Positions 8,148 through 17,659 of a stretch of DNA of 64,000 nt are shown piece by piece. The DNA lies in assembly GCF_000974425.1 (NCBI RefSeq), contig NZ_CP010429.1:6030501-6094500 (forward strand), read 5' to 3'. The number at the start of each line of letters is the position of its first letter. Position 1 is the stretch's first letter. This DNA comes from Spirosoma radiotolerans. GTDB taxonomy: Bacteria > Bacteroidota > Bacteroidia > Cytophagales > Spirosomataceae. The position numbers were made by a program, and so were the translations under genes. Under the pieces are notes generated by a model that saw only the letters and a program-made list of their open reading frames with translations, was not told where the DNA came from and did not search any database.

Positions 8148-11100
8148 TTATTGAACATGAAGTAAAGCGGCCCCAACCACAGGTCGCCCATCAGCCGTGA
8201 TACCCTGCACAACGACCCGTATTGTTCGGACAACATCCGACAACGGAAACATCAGCTGGCTGTGCCCCTGGCTATCGGTTTGTAGCTGCGGCTTCCAGTA
8301 TAATACATCCCGACGATCAATGTGCCCCGATGGTGCTTCGGCTGTGGCTTCATAACGGGGCACATAAAACTCCCGCTGAACCGATGGATAACCAATAACC
8401 TGTATGGGCCTCATCCCTGCTCTTTCTTCCTTTTTCTCCTGACCAGGCCGGAACCGTTTTGAGTAAAAAGCAATAACCCCATTACCCCCGCGAATACCGT
8501 AGGTACCCGCCGTGGTTCCGTTTTTCAGGACCTCGATCCGATCAATATCACCGGGACTGAAGGACAATAGAGCGGTCCCGTCATTGTCCTGTATCGACAT
8601 GCCATCCATCAGAAACAACGGCTGCGGACTGCTAACCAAGCTACCCACACCCCGAATAATTACCTGATACCCACCTGACTGATTCTGATTTACCGAAACA
8701 CCCGCTACCTTACCCCGAATCATCTCATATAGGTTTGTATAGCGGGGTGATTTATCATCGAACACGAGCGTGGCATCAGCATTGCTGTGCAGGCTCATCC
8801 GCTCCACATAATCCGGGCGTTCGTTCGGCTTTCTTGCCCGTACGGTCACTTCTTTTAACAGTTTAGCGGTTTTGTCGCGGTACAGGTCTGCATCACTTTC
8901 CTGACGGATTCGGGCTGCATCCAGTTGAGCACGCAGGGTAACCCAATCAGGAAGAGCACGAATCGTATCGGGCTCCCAGGAGGTTTCTGGCCCTTCGAGC
9001 ACCAGGTGGGCCTCTTTCGCTGAAATGTCCTTCAATTGCCGATCCGTAATCTGAGTCATTAGTTTAAGCGTGTCGGCAATGGCAAAACCCGCCAGCCGAA
9101 ACCGTCCCCGCTCGTCGGCTCCGGCCGACCGGACAAACGACTGCCCGGATGCGGTAGACGCCACCATGACCTGAGCTCCAGCTATCGGTTGATTTTTCGC
9201 ATTCAGTACCCGGCCCATCAGCGATACGCCACCGAGCAATTCGGTATCCGGCGTACCGCTCACCCGTCGCCAGCCCTGGGTTAAGAGCAGGTCATCCAAC
9301 GCCCGGCGGGTTTCCAGTGAATTTGTCTGAACGTATTGATTGGGTTGCTCCACCCGGCCCCGCAGTTCACCTGTTAGCAGAAGGTGTGTATGAATCGTAG
9401 CCGAAGCCGTGTCGGAAGGGACCTGCCCCACATCGGTGATAGACGCCGATAGAGCCGCTACCACAGGCAGTCCGTCATCATTTAAGTTAACGCTCAGAAT
9501 CGCCTGCTCCCGCGGTTGGTAGTGGGCTTTATTCAAGCCAAGTATCACCCGCACAGGAGGCACTCGTTCGGGGATAAACACCAGCCGTTCGGCTTGCGGG
9601 CGAGCTGTGGCGTCGTAAAGCGTGATCTGGTTGAGCCCCGCAGGCAGTGCAGCCGTCGGCAGGCTTACCCGCGCCATCCCATTTTCGAGCAGAATTTTCC
9701 GCTGGTCGACCAGTCGCCCCTGCTGTTGAATGACAATGTAAACCGAATCTTTTGCGGGTTTATTCGTACCAATAATACCAAGGGCCACTCGGTTGGTATC
9801 AGTCACCACATCGGCCGACAGCGTGAGTCCTTCCTGGTCAGCCATGGGCAACGGCACCAACTGATGCATGTCATTATACAGGACTTCCGCATAATACTTA
9901 CGACCCGCCACGGGCGTCATCACAAGGCTGCCTATTCCTACGGCATTGGTCGTGAATTTTATAATCTCCTGCCCTTCCTCATTCACAATCCGGCCCGGTA
10001 TTAGAAGCCCGTGCCCATCTGGCTGCGTGATTTTAACGCCCAGCCGGGCGGGTAATCCGACCAGCCAGCGCCCACCTTCGGGCAAAACCTGCACATCCAC
10101 TGCCTTCCGGGCCGTATCGACCACTTTAGCGGCTGCGCCCTGGAGTATGTTATAGACCGCAATTGACCGGTCAAAGGCGGGTCGGCGTTGACCATCGTCC
10201 TCATCGGTGTATGCCCTCAACCGATATGTACCGGTGGTCAGCGAATCGGACAACCGAAAATTGCCGACAGCGCGTCCATCCAGCACCCGTAGCCACTGGT
10301 GCTGTACGAGCTTTCCGGAAGCGGTTAGCAGATCAGCATGAATGGCGGTTTCGCCCAGTGGTCGGCGATTGGTTGCAGCATCCAGCACGTAAGCACTAAG
10401 CCAGAGTCGGTCACCAGTCGCGTATAAAGGTTTGTCGGTATGCAGAAACACAACCGGTGCCAGGGTCTTGAACCGGTCATTAAACGCCGTAGCAATTCGA
10501 TTCATACGGGCATCGGGCGGCATGAATTTCCCCTGCGTAGCAACAGGTACACCCGTTGTGATTGGGTCCGCATCGGCAGGATTTGGCGTCCAGTCGGCAG
10601 GCAGCATCGTCGACAGGCGATCATCGGCCAGCGAGCCCTGCATTTCGGCGCCCAGAGGGAGTGTGACCGTTCCGTCGATCGTCATCTCCAATTGCCCGGC
10701 CGGCAGCACGATCTGCGAGTAAGCGTAACGTGCATCCAGGTAAGGCGAATAGAGGGATGTGGCATTGGTATAAAAAACTACCAGCGGGCGGCTCGAAACC
10801 AGCCGTCGTTCGGAGGGTAATCGCCCCGGCTGAATCAGTTCGCTTACGCGCAATGGTTTCAGGCGACCATTCACTGACCCATACAGGGTAGTTCGGTTTT
10901 CCCGATTTCGGGCGATCGGCACGACCAGATCTTCCTGATAGACCAGAAAGCCCTCTTTCTCATAGGTGCTGTCGATCAGGCTGGCCATCAAGTGCCGGGT
11001 CGATCCTTTGTAGGCTCTCATCCGGTTGCGTCGAAAGCGGTTAGCCTGTCGCTCATCGGTGGCTTTCAATTCTTCGAAACGAGTGGCCCCGGCATAATAA

Positions 11101-11681
11101 ACTTTCTGCGACGTTCCGTCAAAATAGAGCAAATCGTACCAAAGCCGATAACCTAAGGCCTGATTTTCAATGACGAGTGGCTCGCTGGCGGTTGCTTTCA
11201 GATGAGTATCCTCTACATGAAAACTCAGAGCATCGGCATTCATGATCTGGCACTGGCCGCCAAAGGGTTCACCAAGTAATTGCCGTTTAAACTGCCGGAG
11301 GTGTTGCTGCCACTTTTTTGGATTCCCCCGAACCGTAACGGTGGCCAGTGTCTGGTCACTTGGTTTCAGCCGAAAACTAGCTTTATTATCGGGGCTGGCA
11401 TCCAGCCGGAAGATGCGCCGATGGGGTTGATACCCGATGAAGGAAGCCACCACCTCAACCGTGCCGAGGGGAACCCCCGACAGGGAATAATAGCCCTGCT
11501 CATTGGTGACGGTGCCACGGGTCGTGCCGTTCAGGTAGACATTGGCAAACGGCATTGGTTTCCCCGTCGATGCATCGGTCACATACCCGGTAAGCATCGT
11601 TGTGGTTTGTGCCCAAGTAATCGTACTCAGCCAGGTTAGCAGACAGGTGGTCAACCAAACGATAGCGCGCTGACGATTCAT
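8148..11681 (-). CDS. giant secreted protein: CarboxypepD-like, MG2-like and TonB-plug domains, no barrel
   Basis: A 1177-residue protein with a signal peptide (1-24, ending TWAQ). A carboxypeptidase-like regulatory domain lies at ~29-115 (VTDASTGKPMPFANVYL). A macroglobulin MG2-like domain starts at ~409 (VFLHTDKPLYATGDRLWLSAYVLD). A second regulatory beta-sandwich is near ~820 (VLNAKNQPIAGAQVMV). A TonB-receptor plug domain lies at ~945-1073 (MIRGKVAGVSVNQ, IRGVGS, DRIEVLKNG). The tail PLSDVVRTIRVVVQGITADG resembles the conserved strand of alpha-2-macroglobulin proteins. No 22-strand outer-membrane barrel follows the plug, so this is not a transporter. Proteins of this plan are frequent in Cytophagales and have no settled function; scaffold or surface protease trap are possibilities. 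Confidence 0.8.
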   Translation of the reverse strand: MNRQRAIVWLTTCLLTWLSTITWAQTTTMLTGYVTDASTGKPMPFANVYLNGTTRGTVTNEQGYYSLSGVPLGTVEVVASFIGYQPHRRIFRLDASPDNKASFRLKPSDQTLATVTVRGNPKKWQQHLRQFKRQLLGEPFGGQCQIMNADALSFHVEDTHLKATASEPLVIENQALGYRLWYDLLYFDGTSQKVYYAGATRFEELKATDERQANRFRRNRMRAYKGSTRHLMASLIDSTYEKEGFLVYQEDLVVPIARNRENRTTLYGSVNGRLKPLRVSELIQPGRLPSERRLVSSRPLVVFYTNATSLYSPYLDARYAYSQIVLPAGQLEMTIDGTVTLPLGAEMQGSLADDRLSTMLPADWTPNPADADPITTGVPVATQGKFMPPDARMNRIATAFNDRFKTLAPVVFLHTDKPLYATGDRLWLSAYVLDAATNRRPLGETAIHADLLTASGKLVQHQWLRVLDGRAVGNFRLSDSLTTGTYRLRAYTDEDDGQRRPAFDRSIAVYNILQGAAAKVVDTARKAVDVQVLPEGGRWLVGLPARLGVKITQPDGHGLLIPGRIVNEEGQEIIKFTTNAVGIGSLVMTPVAGRKYYAEVLYNDMHQLVPLPMADQEGLTLSADVVTDTNRVALGIIGTNKPAKDSVYIVIQQQGRLVDQRKILLENGMARVSLPTAALPAGLNQITLYDATARPQAERLVFIPERVPPVRVILGLNKAHYQPREQAILSVNLNDDGLPVVAALSASITDVGQVPSDTASATIHTHLLLTGELRGRVEQPNQYVQTNSLETRRALDDLLLTQGWRRVSGTPDTELLGGVSLMGRVLNAKNQPIAGAQVMVASTASGQSFVRSAGADERGRFRLAGFAIADTLKLMTQITDRQLKDISAKEAHLVLEGPETSWEPDTIRALPDWVTLRAQLDAARIRQESDADLYRDKTAKLLKEVTVRARKPNERPDYVERMSLHSNADATLVFDDKSPRYTNLYEMIRGKVAGVSVNQNQSGGYQVIIRGVGSLVSSPQPLFLMDGMSIQDNDGTALLSFSPGDIDRIEVLKNGTTAGTYGIRGGNGVIAFYSKRFRPGQEKKEERAGMRPIQVIGYPSVQREFYVPRYEATAEAPSGHIDRRDVLYWKPQLQTDSQGHSQLMFPLSDVVRTIRVVVQGITADGRPVVGAALLHVQ

Positions 11682-11741
11682 AGAGACATCCGTGACAAAT
11701 CAATCGAAGAAGACAAAACCTAAGTGTTTTTACTCACGTTG

Positions 11742-12041
11742 TCAAGCACTTACGGCTTCCAGTTTTTCGGCGGAGAAAGCCACAGCCCGTTCGGCAAAAA
11801 GAACCTTCGTCGCGGCCCAGGTCGTACGAAACAACTCGCTCTGGCGATAGGCTTCCAGTGCGTCGGCTGACTCCCACAGGCTGTAGGTTATTCGAACGTT
11901 AGGCTGGTTGGGGTCACGCAGTAAGTCAAGCTGGCGATTGCCGGGAAAATTGCGAATACGCTGTTTGGAGCGATCAAAAATGGCATGAAAGTCAGCAAGT
12001 TTATCTTCCTGAAACGTCATGCGAACAATACGGATAAGCAT
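11742..12041 (-). CDS. antibiotic biosynthesis monooxygenase (ABM) domain protein
   Basis: A 99-residue single-domain protein with the ferredoxin-like ABM fold: MLIRIVRMTFQEDKLADFHAIFD, then NFPGNRQLDLLRDPNQPN and TYSLWESADALEAYRQSELFRTTW, which is the family's typical 'W-x-s-x-e-A-l-x-x-h-x-x-S-x-h-f' block. Such proteins work as dimers on quinones or heme, or have signal-degrading roles; the substrate here cannot be deduced. It runs away from the aldo/keto reductase gene, with an inverted repeat between them. Confidence 0.85.
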   Translation of the reverse strand: MLIRIVRMTFQEDKLADFHAIFDRSKQRIRNFPGNRQLDLLRDPNQPNVRITYSLWESADALEAYRQSELFRTTWAATKVLFAERAVAFSAEKLEAVSA

Positions 12042-12063
12042 AATTTATAAAACTTAGTTTGTT

Positions 12064-12133
12064 GTTTGTGGTTCGTTGTTTGATGTTTGCAAGACCGTTT
12101 GTCTTTTCAAACGACAAACTACGAACCACAAAC
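12064..12133. repeat. intergenic inverted repeat, AT-rich family
   Basis: Arms GTTTGTGGTTCGT (12064-12076) and ACGAACCACAAAC (12121-12133) are perfect complements and continue inward imperfectly. The element is built from repeated GTTTG/GTTGTTTG words. It lies between divergent genes and is similar in plan, not sequence, to the element at 13128. Confidence 0.75.
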
Positions 12134-12146
12134 GATAAACCCTGTT

Positions 12147-13118
12147 ATGAATTACCGCACATTTGGCCGCACTGGCTGGAAAATCTCTGAAATTGGCTAT
12201 GGCATGTGGGGCCTGGCCGGTTGGACTGGCTCCGACAAAGAGGAAGTCTTACGCGCCCTGCAACGGGCTGTTGACCTGGGCTGCAATTTTTTCGATACCG
12301 CCTGGGCCTATGCCGATGGCGTCAGTGAAGAAATCCTGAACCAATTGCTGAAAAACAATCCCGACAAGCAATTGTATGCAGCCACCAAGATTCCGCCCAA
12401 AAACCGGCAGTGGCCGTCAAAACCAGAGTCCAAACTAGCCGATGTTTTTCCGGCGGATTACATTGTTGAATACACGGAAAAAAGCCTGAAAAACCTCGGT
12501 GTCGAAACGATTGATCTCCAGCAATTTCACGTTTGGGAAGATGCCTGGTCCGATCAGGACGAATGGAAGGAAGCCATTACAAAACTATCCCAGCAGGGCA
12601 AGGTTCGGGCCTGGGGGCTGTCAGTGAATCGTTGGGAGCCGGACAACAGCTTAAATACGATCCGGACAGGGCTTATCGACGCGGTTCAGGTCATTTATAA
12701 CATCTTCGATCAGAACCCCGAAGATAACCTGTTTCCGCTCTGCCGTGAACTGAATATTGGTATCATTGCCCGCGTTCCCTTCGACGAAGGCACACTGACT
12801 GGGACCTTCACGAAAGAAACAACCTTTCCGGCCAGCGACTGGCGGTCGACGTATTTCGTTCCTGAAAACCTCAACAGCAGTGTCGACCATGCCGACGCCC
12901 TACGGCCACTTATTCCGGACGGTATGAGCATGCCTGAAATGGCGCTTCGCTTTATCCTGAGTAACCCCGATGTCCATACGACTATTCCGGGCATGCGCCA
13001 GATTCGGAACGTAGAAGCTAACATTGCCGCCAGCGACGGCAACGGATTATCGACGGAATTATTACGTGAACTAAAAGGACACCGCTGGGACCGGACGCCA
13101 ACCGAGTGGAGCCAGTAA
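12147..13118 (+). CDS. aldo/keto reductase
   Basis: NAD(P)H-dependent reductase of aldehydes or ketones with a TIM-barrel fold. ATG 12147 is chosen over the upstream 12087 start because MNYRTFGRTGWKISEIGYGMW is the typical start of the family and the extra 20 residues are encoded by the inverted repeat. The catalytic tetrad is visible: Asp50 and Tyr55 (FFDTAWAY), Lys81 (AATKI) and His128 (QQFHVW). The end RHIRNVEANIAAS-like stretch (PGMRQIRNVEANIAASDG) is the cofactor-binding loop. 323 residues is normal. The substrate is unknown; the neighbouring two-component genes are probably a separate unit. Confidence 0.92.
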   Translation: MNYRTFGRTGWKISEIGYGMWGLAGWTGSDKEEVLRALQRAVDLGCNFFDTAWAYADGVSEEILNQLLKNNPDKQLYAATKIPPKNRQWPSKPESKLADVFPADYIVEYTEKSLKNLGVETIDLQQFHVWEDAWSDQDEWKEAITKLSQQGKVRAWGLSVNRWEPDNSLNTIRTGLIDAVQVIYNIFDQNPEDNLFPLCRELNIGIIARVPFDEGTLTGTFTKETTFPASDWRSTYFVPENLNSSVDHADALRPLIPDGMSMPEMALRFILSNPDVHTTIPGMRQIRNVEANIAASDGNGLSTELLRELKGHRWDRTPTEWSQ

Positions 13119-13127
13119 TAGGGCCTA

Positions 13128-13193
13128 CGGTTTTCGGTATATGGTTTACAGTTAACGGCCCTTCGTAAACCGAAAACCGTATACCGAAAACCG
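13128..13193. repeat. inverted repeat built from CGGTTTTCGGTATA words
   Basis: Arm 13128-13149 (CGGTTTTCGGTATA, then TGGTTTAC) pairs with 13165-13193, which holds the complement with one extra CGGTTTTCGG unit. It occupies nearly the whole gap between the aldo/keto reductase stop and the response regulator start at 13202. Confidence 0.8.
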
Positions 13194-13201
13194 CACAATC
13201 C

Positions 13202-13885
13202 ATGAAAATACTCTTAATTGAAGACGAGCCCGCGTTACAAATTGCCGTTCAGCAGTACCTGGCAGGTGAAGGATACACCGTAACAACGGCAAATACATAC
13301 CGGCAGGGCGCTGAAAAAGCCCATGATTATGATTACGACTGCTTAATCATTGACCTAATGCTTCCCGATGGAAATGGTCTCGATCTGGTGCGGGAATTAA
13401 AAAGCCGCCAGTCAACGGCAGGCATTATTGTCGTCACGGCCAAAGACGCGCTTATGGATAAGCTAACCGGCCTCGACGCCGGGGCCGACGATTACCTGAC
13501 CAAACCATTCCACCTGCCTGAACTCAACGCCCGGCTTCGGTCGGTGCTGCGCCGTCGGTTGTTTGGCGGGCAGGCGCACATAAGTGCGGGTGAGCTTAAA
13601 CTCTGGCCTGATCAACAACGCGTCAGTGTGCAGGATGCCGATGTTAAGCTAACGGGAAAAGAATATGACCTGCTCCTTTTTCTGGTCACAAATGCTGACC
13701 GGCTCCTATCTAAATCAGCTATCGCCGAACACGTTTGGGGCGACGCAATGGATGTTGCCGACTCGCACGAGTTCCTGTATACACACGTTAAAAACCTACG
13801 CCGGAAGCTCATCCTGGCGGGCTGCCCCGACTACATTCAGACCCGTTATGGGGCAGGCTATCTCTTTTCGACCCGTTTGCCATGA
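13202..13885 (+). CDS. OmpR/PhoB-family response regulator
   Basis: A 227-residue transcription factor with a receiver domain (1-120) and a winged-helix DNA-binding domain (~128-225). The phosphorylation site is Asp51 in LIIDLMLPDGNG, with the acidic pocket in IEDEP, the switch Thr in VVTAKD and Lys in LTKPFHLPEL. The C-terminal VKLTGKEYDLLLFLV...HVKNLRRKL...YIQTRYGAGYLF is the OmpR-type trans_reg_C pattern. The stop overlaps the histidine kinase start by 4 nt (ATGA), so the two are translationally coupled partners. The TonB receptor that follows 100 bp after the kinase is the obvious regulatory target. Confidence 0.93.
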   Translation: MKILLIEDEPALQIAVQQYLAGEGYTVTTANTYRQGAEKAHDYDYDCLIIDLMLPDGNGLDLVRELKSRQSTAGIIVVTAKDALMDKLTGLDAGADDYLTKPFHLPELNARLRSVLRRRLFGGQAHISAGELKLWPDQQRVSVQDADVKLTGKEYDLLLFLVTNADRLLSKSAIAEHVWGDAMDVADSHEFLYTHVKNLRRKLILAGCPDYIQTRYGAGYLFSTRLP

Positions 13886-15168
13886 GCCTGCTGAGCCAGA
13901 CTGCCCGCTATTTGCTGATCACAGCGTTTACTATTGCGTTGGTCGGCGCCGTAGGCTTTTATACGCTCATTCACCGAAAAATTCGGTATGAAGTAGATGA
14001 GATTCTGACGACTCAAGTCAAACAAACAGCCTTACGACTTCAGAAGTATCCCCTCGCCCAACTTACGGACTGGGATAATAACCCCCGAATTGAACGGGTA
14101 ACCTTCACAAAAAAGCCAACGTTTTCAGATATCACCATCCTGGATTCTCTGGATAGCAACAAACCCATTCCTATTCGGCAGTTGCAGGAAACTGTTTCGG
14201 TTAACGGGCAAATTTATCTGGTAACGATTCAACAACCGTACTACGAGTTCAGTGAGTTGACGCGCGAAATCTCTATAGGTGTGATCCTCTGCTTTCTGAT
14301 TCTGGTAGCTGTGTCTGTGGTTGTTGGTTTGGGTTTATCCCGACGATTGTGGGAACCCTTCTACACCACTATCGACCAGCTTAGTAGCGTTCGACTCGAT
14401 TCGGGGGTGGAGCCGGTGTTTCCGGAAAATACGATCCGGGAGTTCGGTTTACTGAACCGATCGCTGGGCGAGTTGACGCAAAAGCTCCGTCGTCAATTTT
14501 CATTGCAGAAACAGTTCACCGAGAATGCGTCGCACGAGCTACAAACACCCCTGGCCGTTGCCTCGGCGGAGCTGGATTTTCTGATGCAGTCGGAACACCT
14601 GACCGAAAACGATCACGCTCACCTGCAACGGGCCACGGATGCCCTCGGTCGGCTCAGTCACCTGAATCGGTCGCTGCTGTTGCTTACACAGGTAGAAAAT
14701 AACCAGTTTGCCAGCGACGAACTAGTCAACCTAAGTGAACTGGTCAATCAATTCACGGAGGAATACACGCCGTTTTTTCAGCACAAGAACATGGCTGTTC
14801 TTCAAAAGATTGCGCCTGATGTTTCGCTAAAAATGAATCGGCAGTTAGCGGTCGTCCTTCTCACGAACCTCCTGAAAAATGCGGCCCGGCACGGAGGCAG
14901 GAAAAGTGATAAAACAAGCAGCTACATTGACATTGAGCTAACCCCTAAAGCTTTAACTATACAGAACACTGGCGAACCACTGCCCTTTGCCGATAACCAG
15001 TTATTTCATCGGTTCGTTAAGAATCCCGCCCGCCCCGACTCGACAGGCTTGGGTCTGGCCCTGGTCAAACAGATTTGTGACCGCTATCATTTGCCGCTAA
15101 TGTACCAGTACGATACCAATAAGGGTACGCATGAATTCAAGATTGGGCTATTGCAGAAACGGGCGTAA
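13882..15168 (+). CDS. sensor histidine kinase
   Basis: A 428-residue membrane kinase, partner of the overlapping response regulator. Two membrane segments at ~10-30 and ~130-152 enclose a periplasmic sensor region of ~100 residues. The HisKA dimerisation helix has the phospho-acceptor His218 in ENASHELQTPLA. The ATPase domain shows the N box (LLTNLLKNAARHGG), a weak G1 region and the G2 box STGLGLALVKQIC. The sensor region has no recognisable ligand motif. The position directly before a TonB receptor suggests it senses a nutrient or metal status that sets receptor level. Confidence 0.92.
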   Translation: MSLLSQTARYLLITAFTIALVGAVGFYTLIHRKIRYEVDEILTTQVKQTALRLQKYPLAQLTDWDNNPRIERVTFTKKPTFSDITILDSLDSNKPIPIRQLQETVSVNGQIYLVTIQQPYYEFSELTREISIGVILCFLILVAVSVVVGLGLSRRLWEPFYTTIDQLSSVRLDSGVEPVFPENTIREFGLLNRSLGELTQKLRRQFSLQKQFTENASHELQTPLAVASAELDFLMQSEHLTENDHAHLQRATDALGRLSHLNRSLLLLTQVENNQFASDELVNLSELVNQFTEEYTPFFQHKNMAVLQKIAPDVSLKMNRQLAVVLLTNLLKNAARHGGRKSDKTSSYIDIELTPKALTIQNTGEPLPFADNQLFHRFVKNPARPDSTGLGLALVKQICDRYHLPLMYQYDTNKGTHEFKIGLLQKRA

Positions 15169-15272
15169 CCACGAAAAAAGCGGCAAGATTCATACCGCCC
15201 CTTGGCCAGGTAGCCCTTTCTTCAAATTCTCTCCATAATTCCGCCCGAAACTTGCAGGCAAATCATTCACTG

Positions 15273-17477
15273 ATGAAAAATCTCTTTTTTATTGGCTTGC
15301 TCCTGCTGGGCATTGGCTCTGCATTTGGTCAGGCCAATCGCGTCATTCGGGTAGAAGATAGCCTGACCCACGAACCCATTATTGCAGCCACCGTACGTAC
15401 AGCTATCAGACCAATCATTGGAGCGGTTACCAACGCGGCCGGCATTGCGATCATTGCTAACTTACCGGCTACGATTAACGCCCTAACAGTTAGTGCCGTC
15501 GGCTATGAAACGGAATCATTCCCAATATCGACTACAGCCGATACGCTCGTTTTTCGGCTTCATAGCGAGGATGCCTCCCTCGACGAAGTGACCGTAACCG
15601 CTACCCGCACCAACTCCCGAATTGAGGATCTGCCCATTAAAGTCGAAGTCTTGGGCCAGGAAGATATGGATGAAGAAAGCGCCGTTGTACCGGGTAACGT
15701 GAGTAGCATTCTGGGCGACATTTCGATTATTCATATCCAGCGGACATCGGCTGTAAATGGCAACCAGGCCATCCGAATGCAGGGTCTTGACCCCAAATAC
15801 ACGCAAATTCTGCGCGACGGATTGCCGCTATACGAAGGCTTCTCCGGGAACCTGGGCGTCCTACAGATTCCACCGCTGGATTTGAAGCAGGTCGAAATAG
15901 TTAAAGGCTCGGTGTCGACACTCTATGGCGGGGGCGCGATCGGCGGTATGATCAATATTGTGTCAAAATCGCCTACCTCTGAAAAACCAACCTTTACGGC
16001 CCTGTTGAATCACTCGGGTCTGAAAGAGAATAACCTGAATGCCTATTACTCCCAACGCTATGGGAAAACAGGCCTGACCCTATTCTCGGGTTACACCGAC
16101 CAGGCAGCCGTCGACGTCACCAACGATGGTTATACCGACAGCCCGCAGATCAAACAGTTCAATTTTCACCCCAAGTTTTTCTACAACCCATCGGATCAGA
16201 CGCGGGTAAACATCGGGTATTCGTTTACTAACGAACATCGGGAAGGCGGCTATCTGGCGGCTCTGGAAGGCACGCTGCCCAACGCTTATCGGAACATCAC
16301 GGACTTACAACGGCATACCGTTGATTTTGACGCGACGCATAGCACATCGCCACGCAACGCGCTGACACTGAAAGGGGCAGTGAGTACATTTCACCGCCAA
16401 AACACCGATTACCAGAAACTATCCGATGGGCGGCAGTCGTCAATTTATCTTGAAGGCAATGACCTTGTCCGATTTGGGCAACATCAGCTTATTGTTGGGG
16501 GGAATCTGACCGTTGAAGCCTTCCGCAAAAAACCAGACAGCACCCGGTTGGTCGATTACACGTACCAAACCATTGGCGGATTCGTGCAGGACGACTGGCA
16601 GTTGGGCGATAAAATAGCATTGCAGGCAGGACTTCGTTTCGATCACCACAATACGTTTGGTAACTTTCTGTTGCCTCGCCTGTCCGTCAAGCTGAAGCCA
16701 GCCGATCCGTGGACCGTACGGGTAAGTGTTGGAACGGGCTACAAAACTCCGAATCTGTTTGTAAACCAGACACCCGGCGCGTTAAATGTCAGTCTGATTT
16801 TTCCCCGCCTGCTGCCTATCGACGTAGCCACGGTGAAAGCCGAAAAATCTGTGGGGGCCAACATGGACATTGCCTACTCGAAAACATTCGAAAGTGGTGT
16901 CTCGCTGCAAGTTGATCAGGCCTTTTACTATACCTATGTCAACTCACCGGTAGTGTCGGCCTTTGCCAGTACATCGAGTAACCTGGGCGCCTATACGCAG
17001 TTGATCAACGCGCCCTATAACCTCTTTAGTGTCGGGACGGATACGTACGTCCGGCTCGAATACAAAGACTACGAATTGTACCTGGGTTACAACCATACCC
17101 TCGCCCGGCGCGACGGGCAATCCAGCTCAGGCCCCACCGATACGAGTTACCTCCCCCTTGCTCCACAAGACAAATTTTCGACTACGTTGGCCTGGGAAAA
17201 TGAACATTTCCGATTTGGTATCGAGACGGCGTATGTTGGTTCGCAATACCTCTACAACAACCAGAAAGTGGCGAACTACTGGTTCTTTGCCGGAGCCGCC
17301 GAATACCACTACAACGAACACTGGCGGCTGGTGCTAAACGCCGAAAACCTCTTTAACATCAAACAGGCCAATTTCGAAACGGTTGTCAGCGGTCCCATCA
17401 CTCAGCCTACGTTCCGCCCGATCTGGGCACCGTTAGAGGGGAGAATCGTGAATCTGGCGTTGAAATACACGTTGTGA
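15273..17477 (+). CDS. TonB-dependent outer-membrane receptor
   Basis: Energy-coupled importer of a metal complex or other large nutrient. ATG 15273 (MKNLFFIGLLLLGIGSAFGQ) gives a perfect signal peptide, better than the upstream start at 15252. After it come a CarboxypepD-like domain (~22-100), a plug domain (~108-225, with MQGLDPKYTQILRDGLPLYEGFSGN and VEIVKGSVSTLYGGGAIGGMINIVSK) and a C-terminal beta barrel ending ...NLALKYTL with a terminal aromatic-containing strand. 734 residues and the plug sequence place it with siderophore/cobalamin-type receptors (CirA/FepA-like) more than with SusC. The preceding two-component pair is probably its regulator. Confidence 0.9.
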   Translation: MKNLFFIGLLLLGIGSAFGQANRVIRVEDSLTHEPIIAATVRTAIRPIIGAVTNAAGIAIIANLPATINALTVSAVGYETESFPISTTADTLVFRLHSEDASLDEVTVTATRTNSRIEDLPIKVEVLGQEDMDEESAVVPGNVSSILGDISIIHIQRTSAVNGNQAIRMQGLDPKYTQILRDGLPLYEGFSGNLGVLQIPPLDLKQVEIVKGSVSTLYGGGAIGGMINIVSKSPTSEKPTFTALLNHSGLKENNLNAYYSQRYGKTGLTLFSGYTDQAAVDVTNDGYTDSPQIKQFNFHPKFFYNPSDQTRVNIGYSFTNEHREGGYLAALEGTLPNAYRNITDLQRHTVDFDATHSTSPRNALTLKGAVSTFHRQNTDYQKLSDGRQSSIYLEGNDLVRFGQHQLIVGGNLTVEAFRKKPDSTRLVDYTYQTIGGFVQDDWQLGDKIALQAGLRFDHHNTFGNFLLPRLSVKLKPADPWTVRVSVGTGYKTPNLFVNQTPGALNVSLIFPRLLPIDVATVKAEKSVGANMDIAYSKTFESGVSLQVDQAFYYTYVNSPVVSAFASTSSNLGAYTQLINAPYNLFSVGTDTYVRLEYKDYELYLGYNHTLARRDGQSSSGPTDTSYLPLAPQDKFSTTLAWENEHFRFGIETAYVGSQYLYNNQKVANYWFFAGAAEYHYNEHWRLVLNAENLFNIKQANFETVVSGPITQPTFRPIWAPLEGRIVNLALKYTL

Positions 17478-17486
17478 TGGGAGAGA

Positions 17487-17640
17487 AACCTATGATATAG
17501 GATGTATGATATATGACCCGAGGGCTGTGAGAACACAGCCCTTTGTGCTGGATGGTTATGCCGTTGCTGACGCTCATGAGGGCTGCGAAGACACAGCCCT
17601 CGGAATGGAACTACATATCCTACATCATACATCCTATACC
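17487..17640. repeat. nested inverted repeat: AT-rich arms around GC-rich hairpins
   Basis: The outer arms hold TATAGGATGTATGAT and its complement ATCATACATCCTATA; inside are CCGAGGGCTGTG/CACAGCCCTCGG, with extra copies of GGGCTGTG-N4-CACAGCCC on each side. It fills the gap between the convergent TonB receptor and glycosidase-like gene, and may end transcription of both. Confidence 0.8.
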
Positions 17641-17659
17641 CTCCATCTCACCTCCTTCT

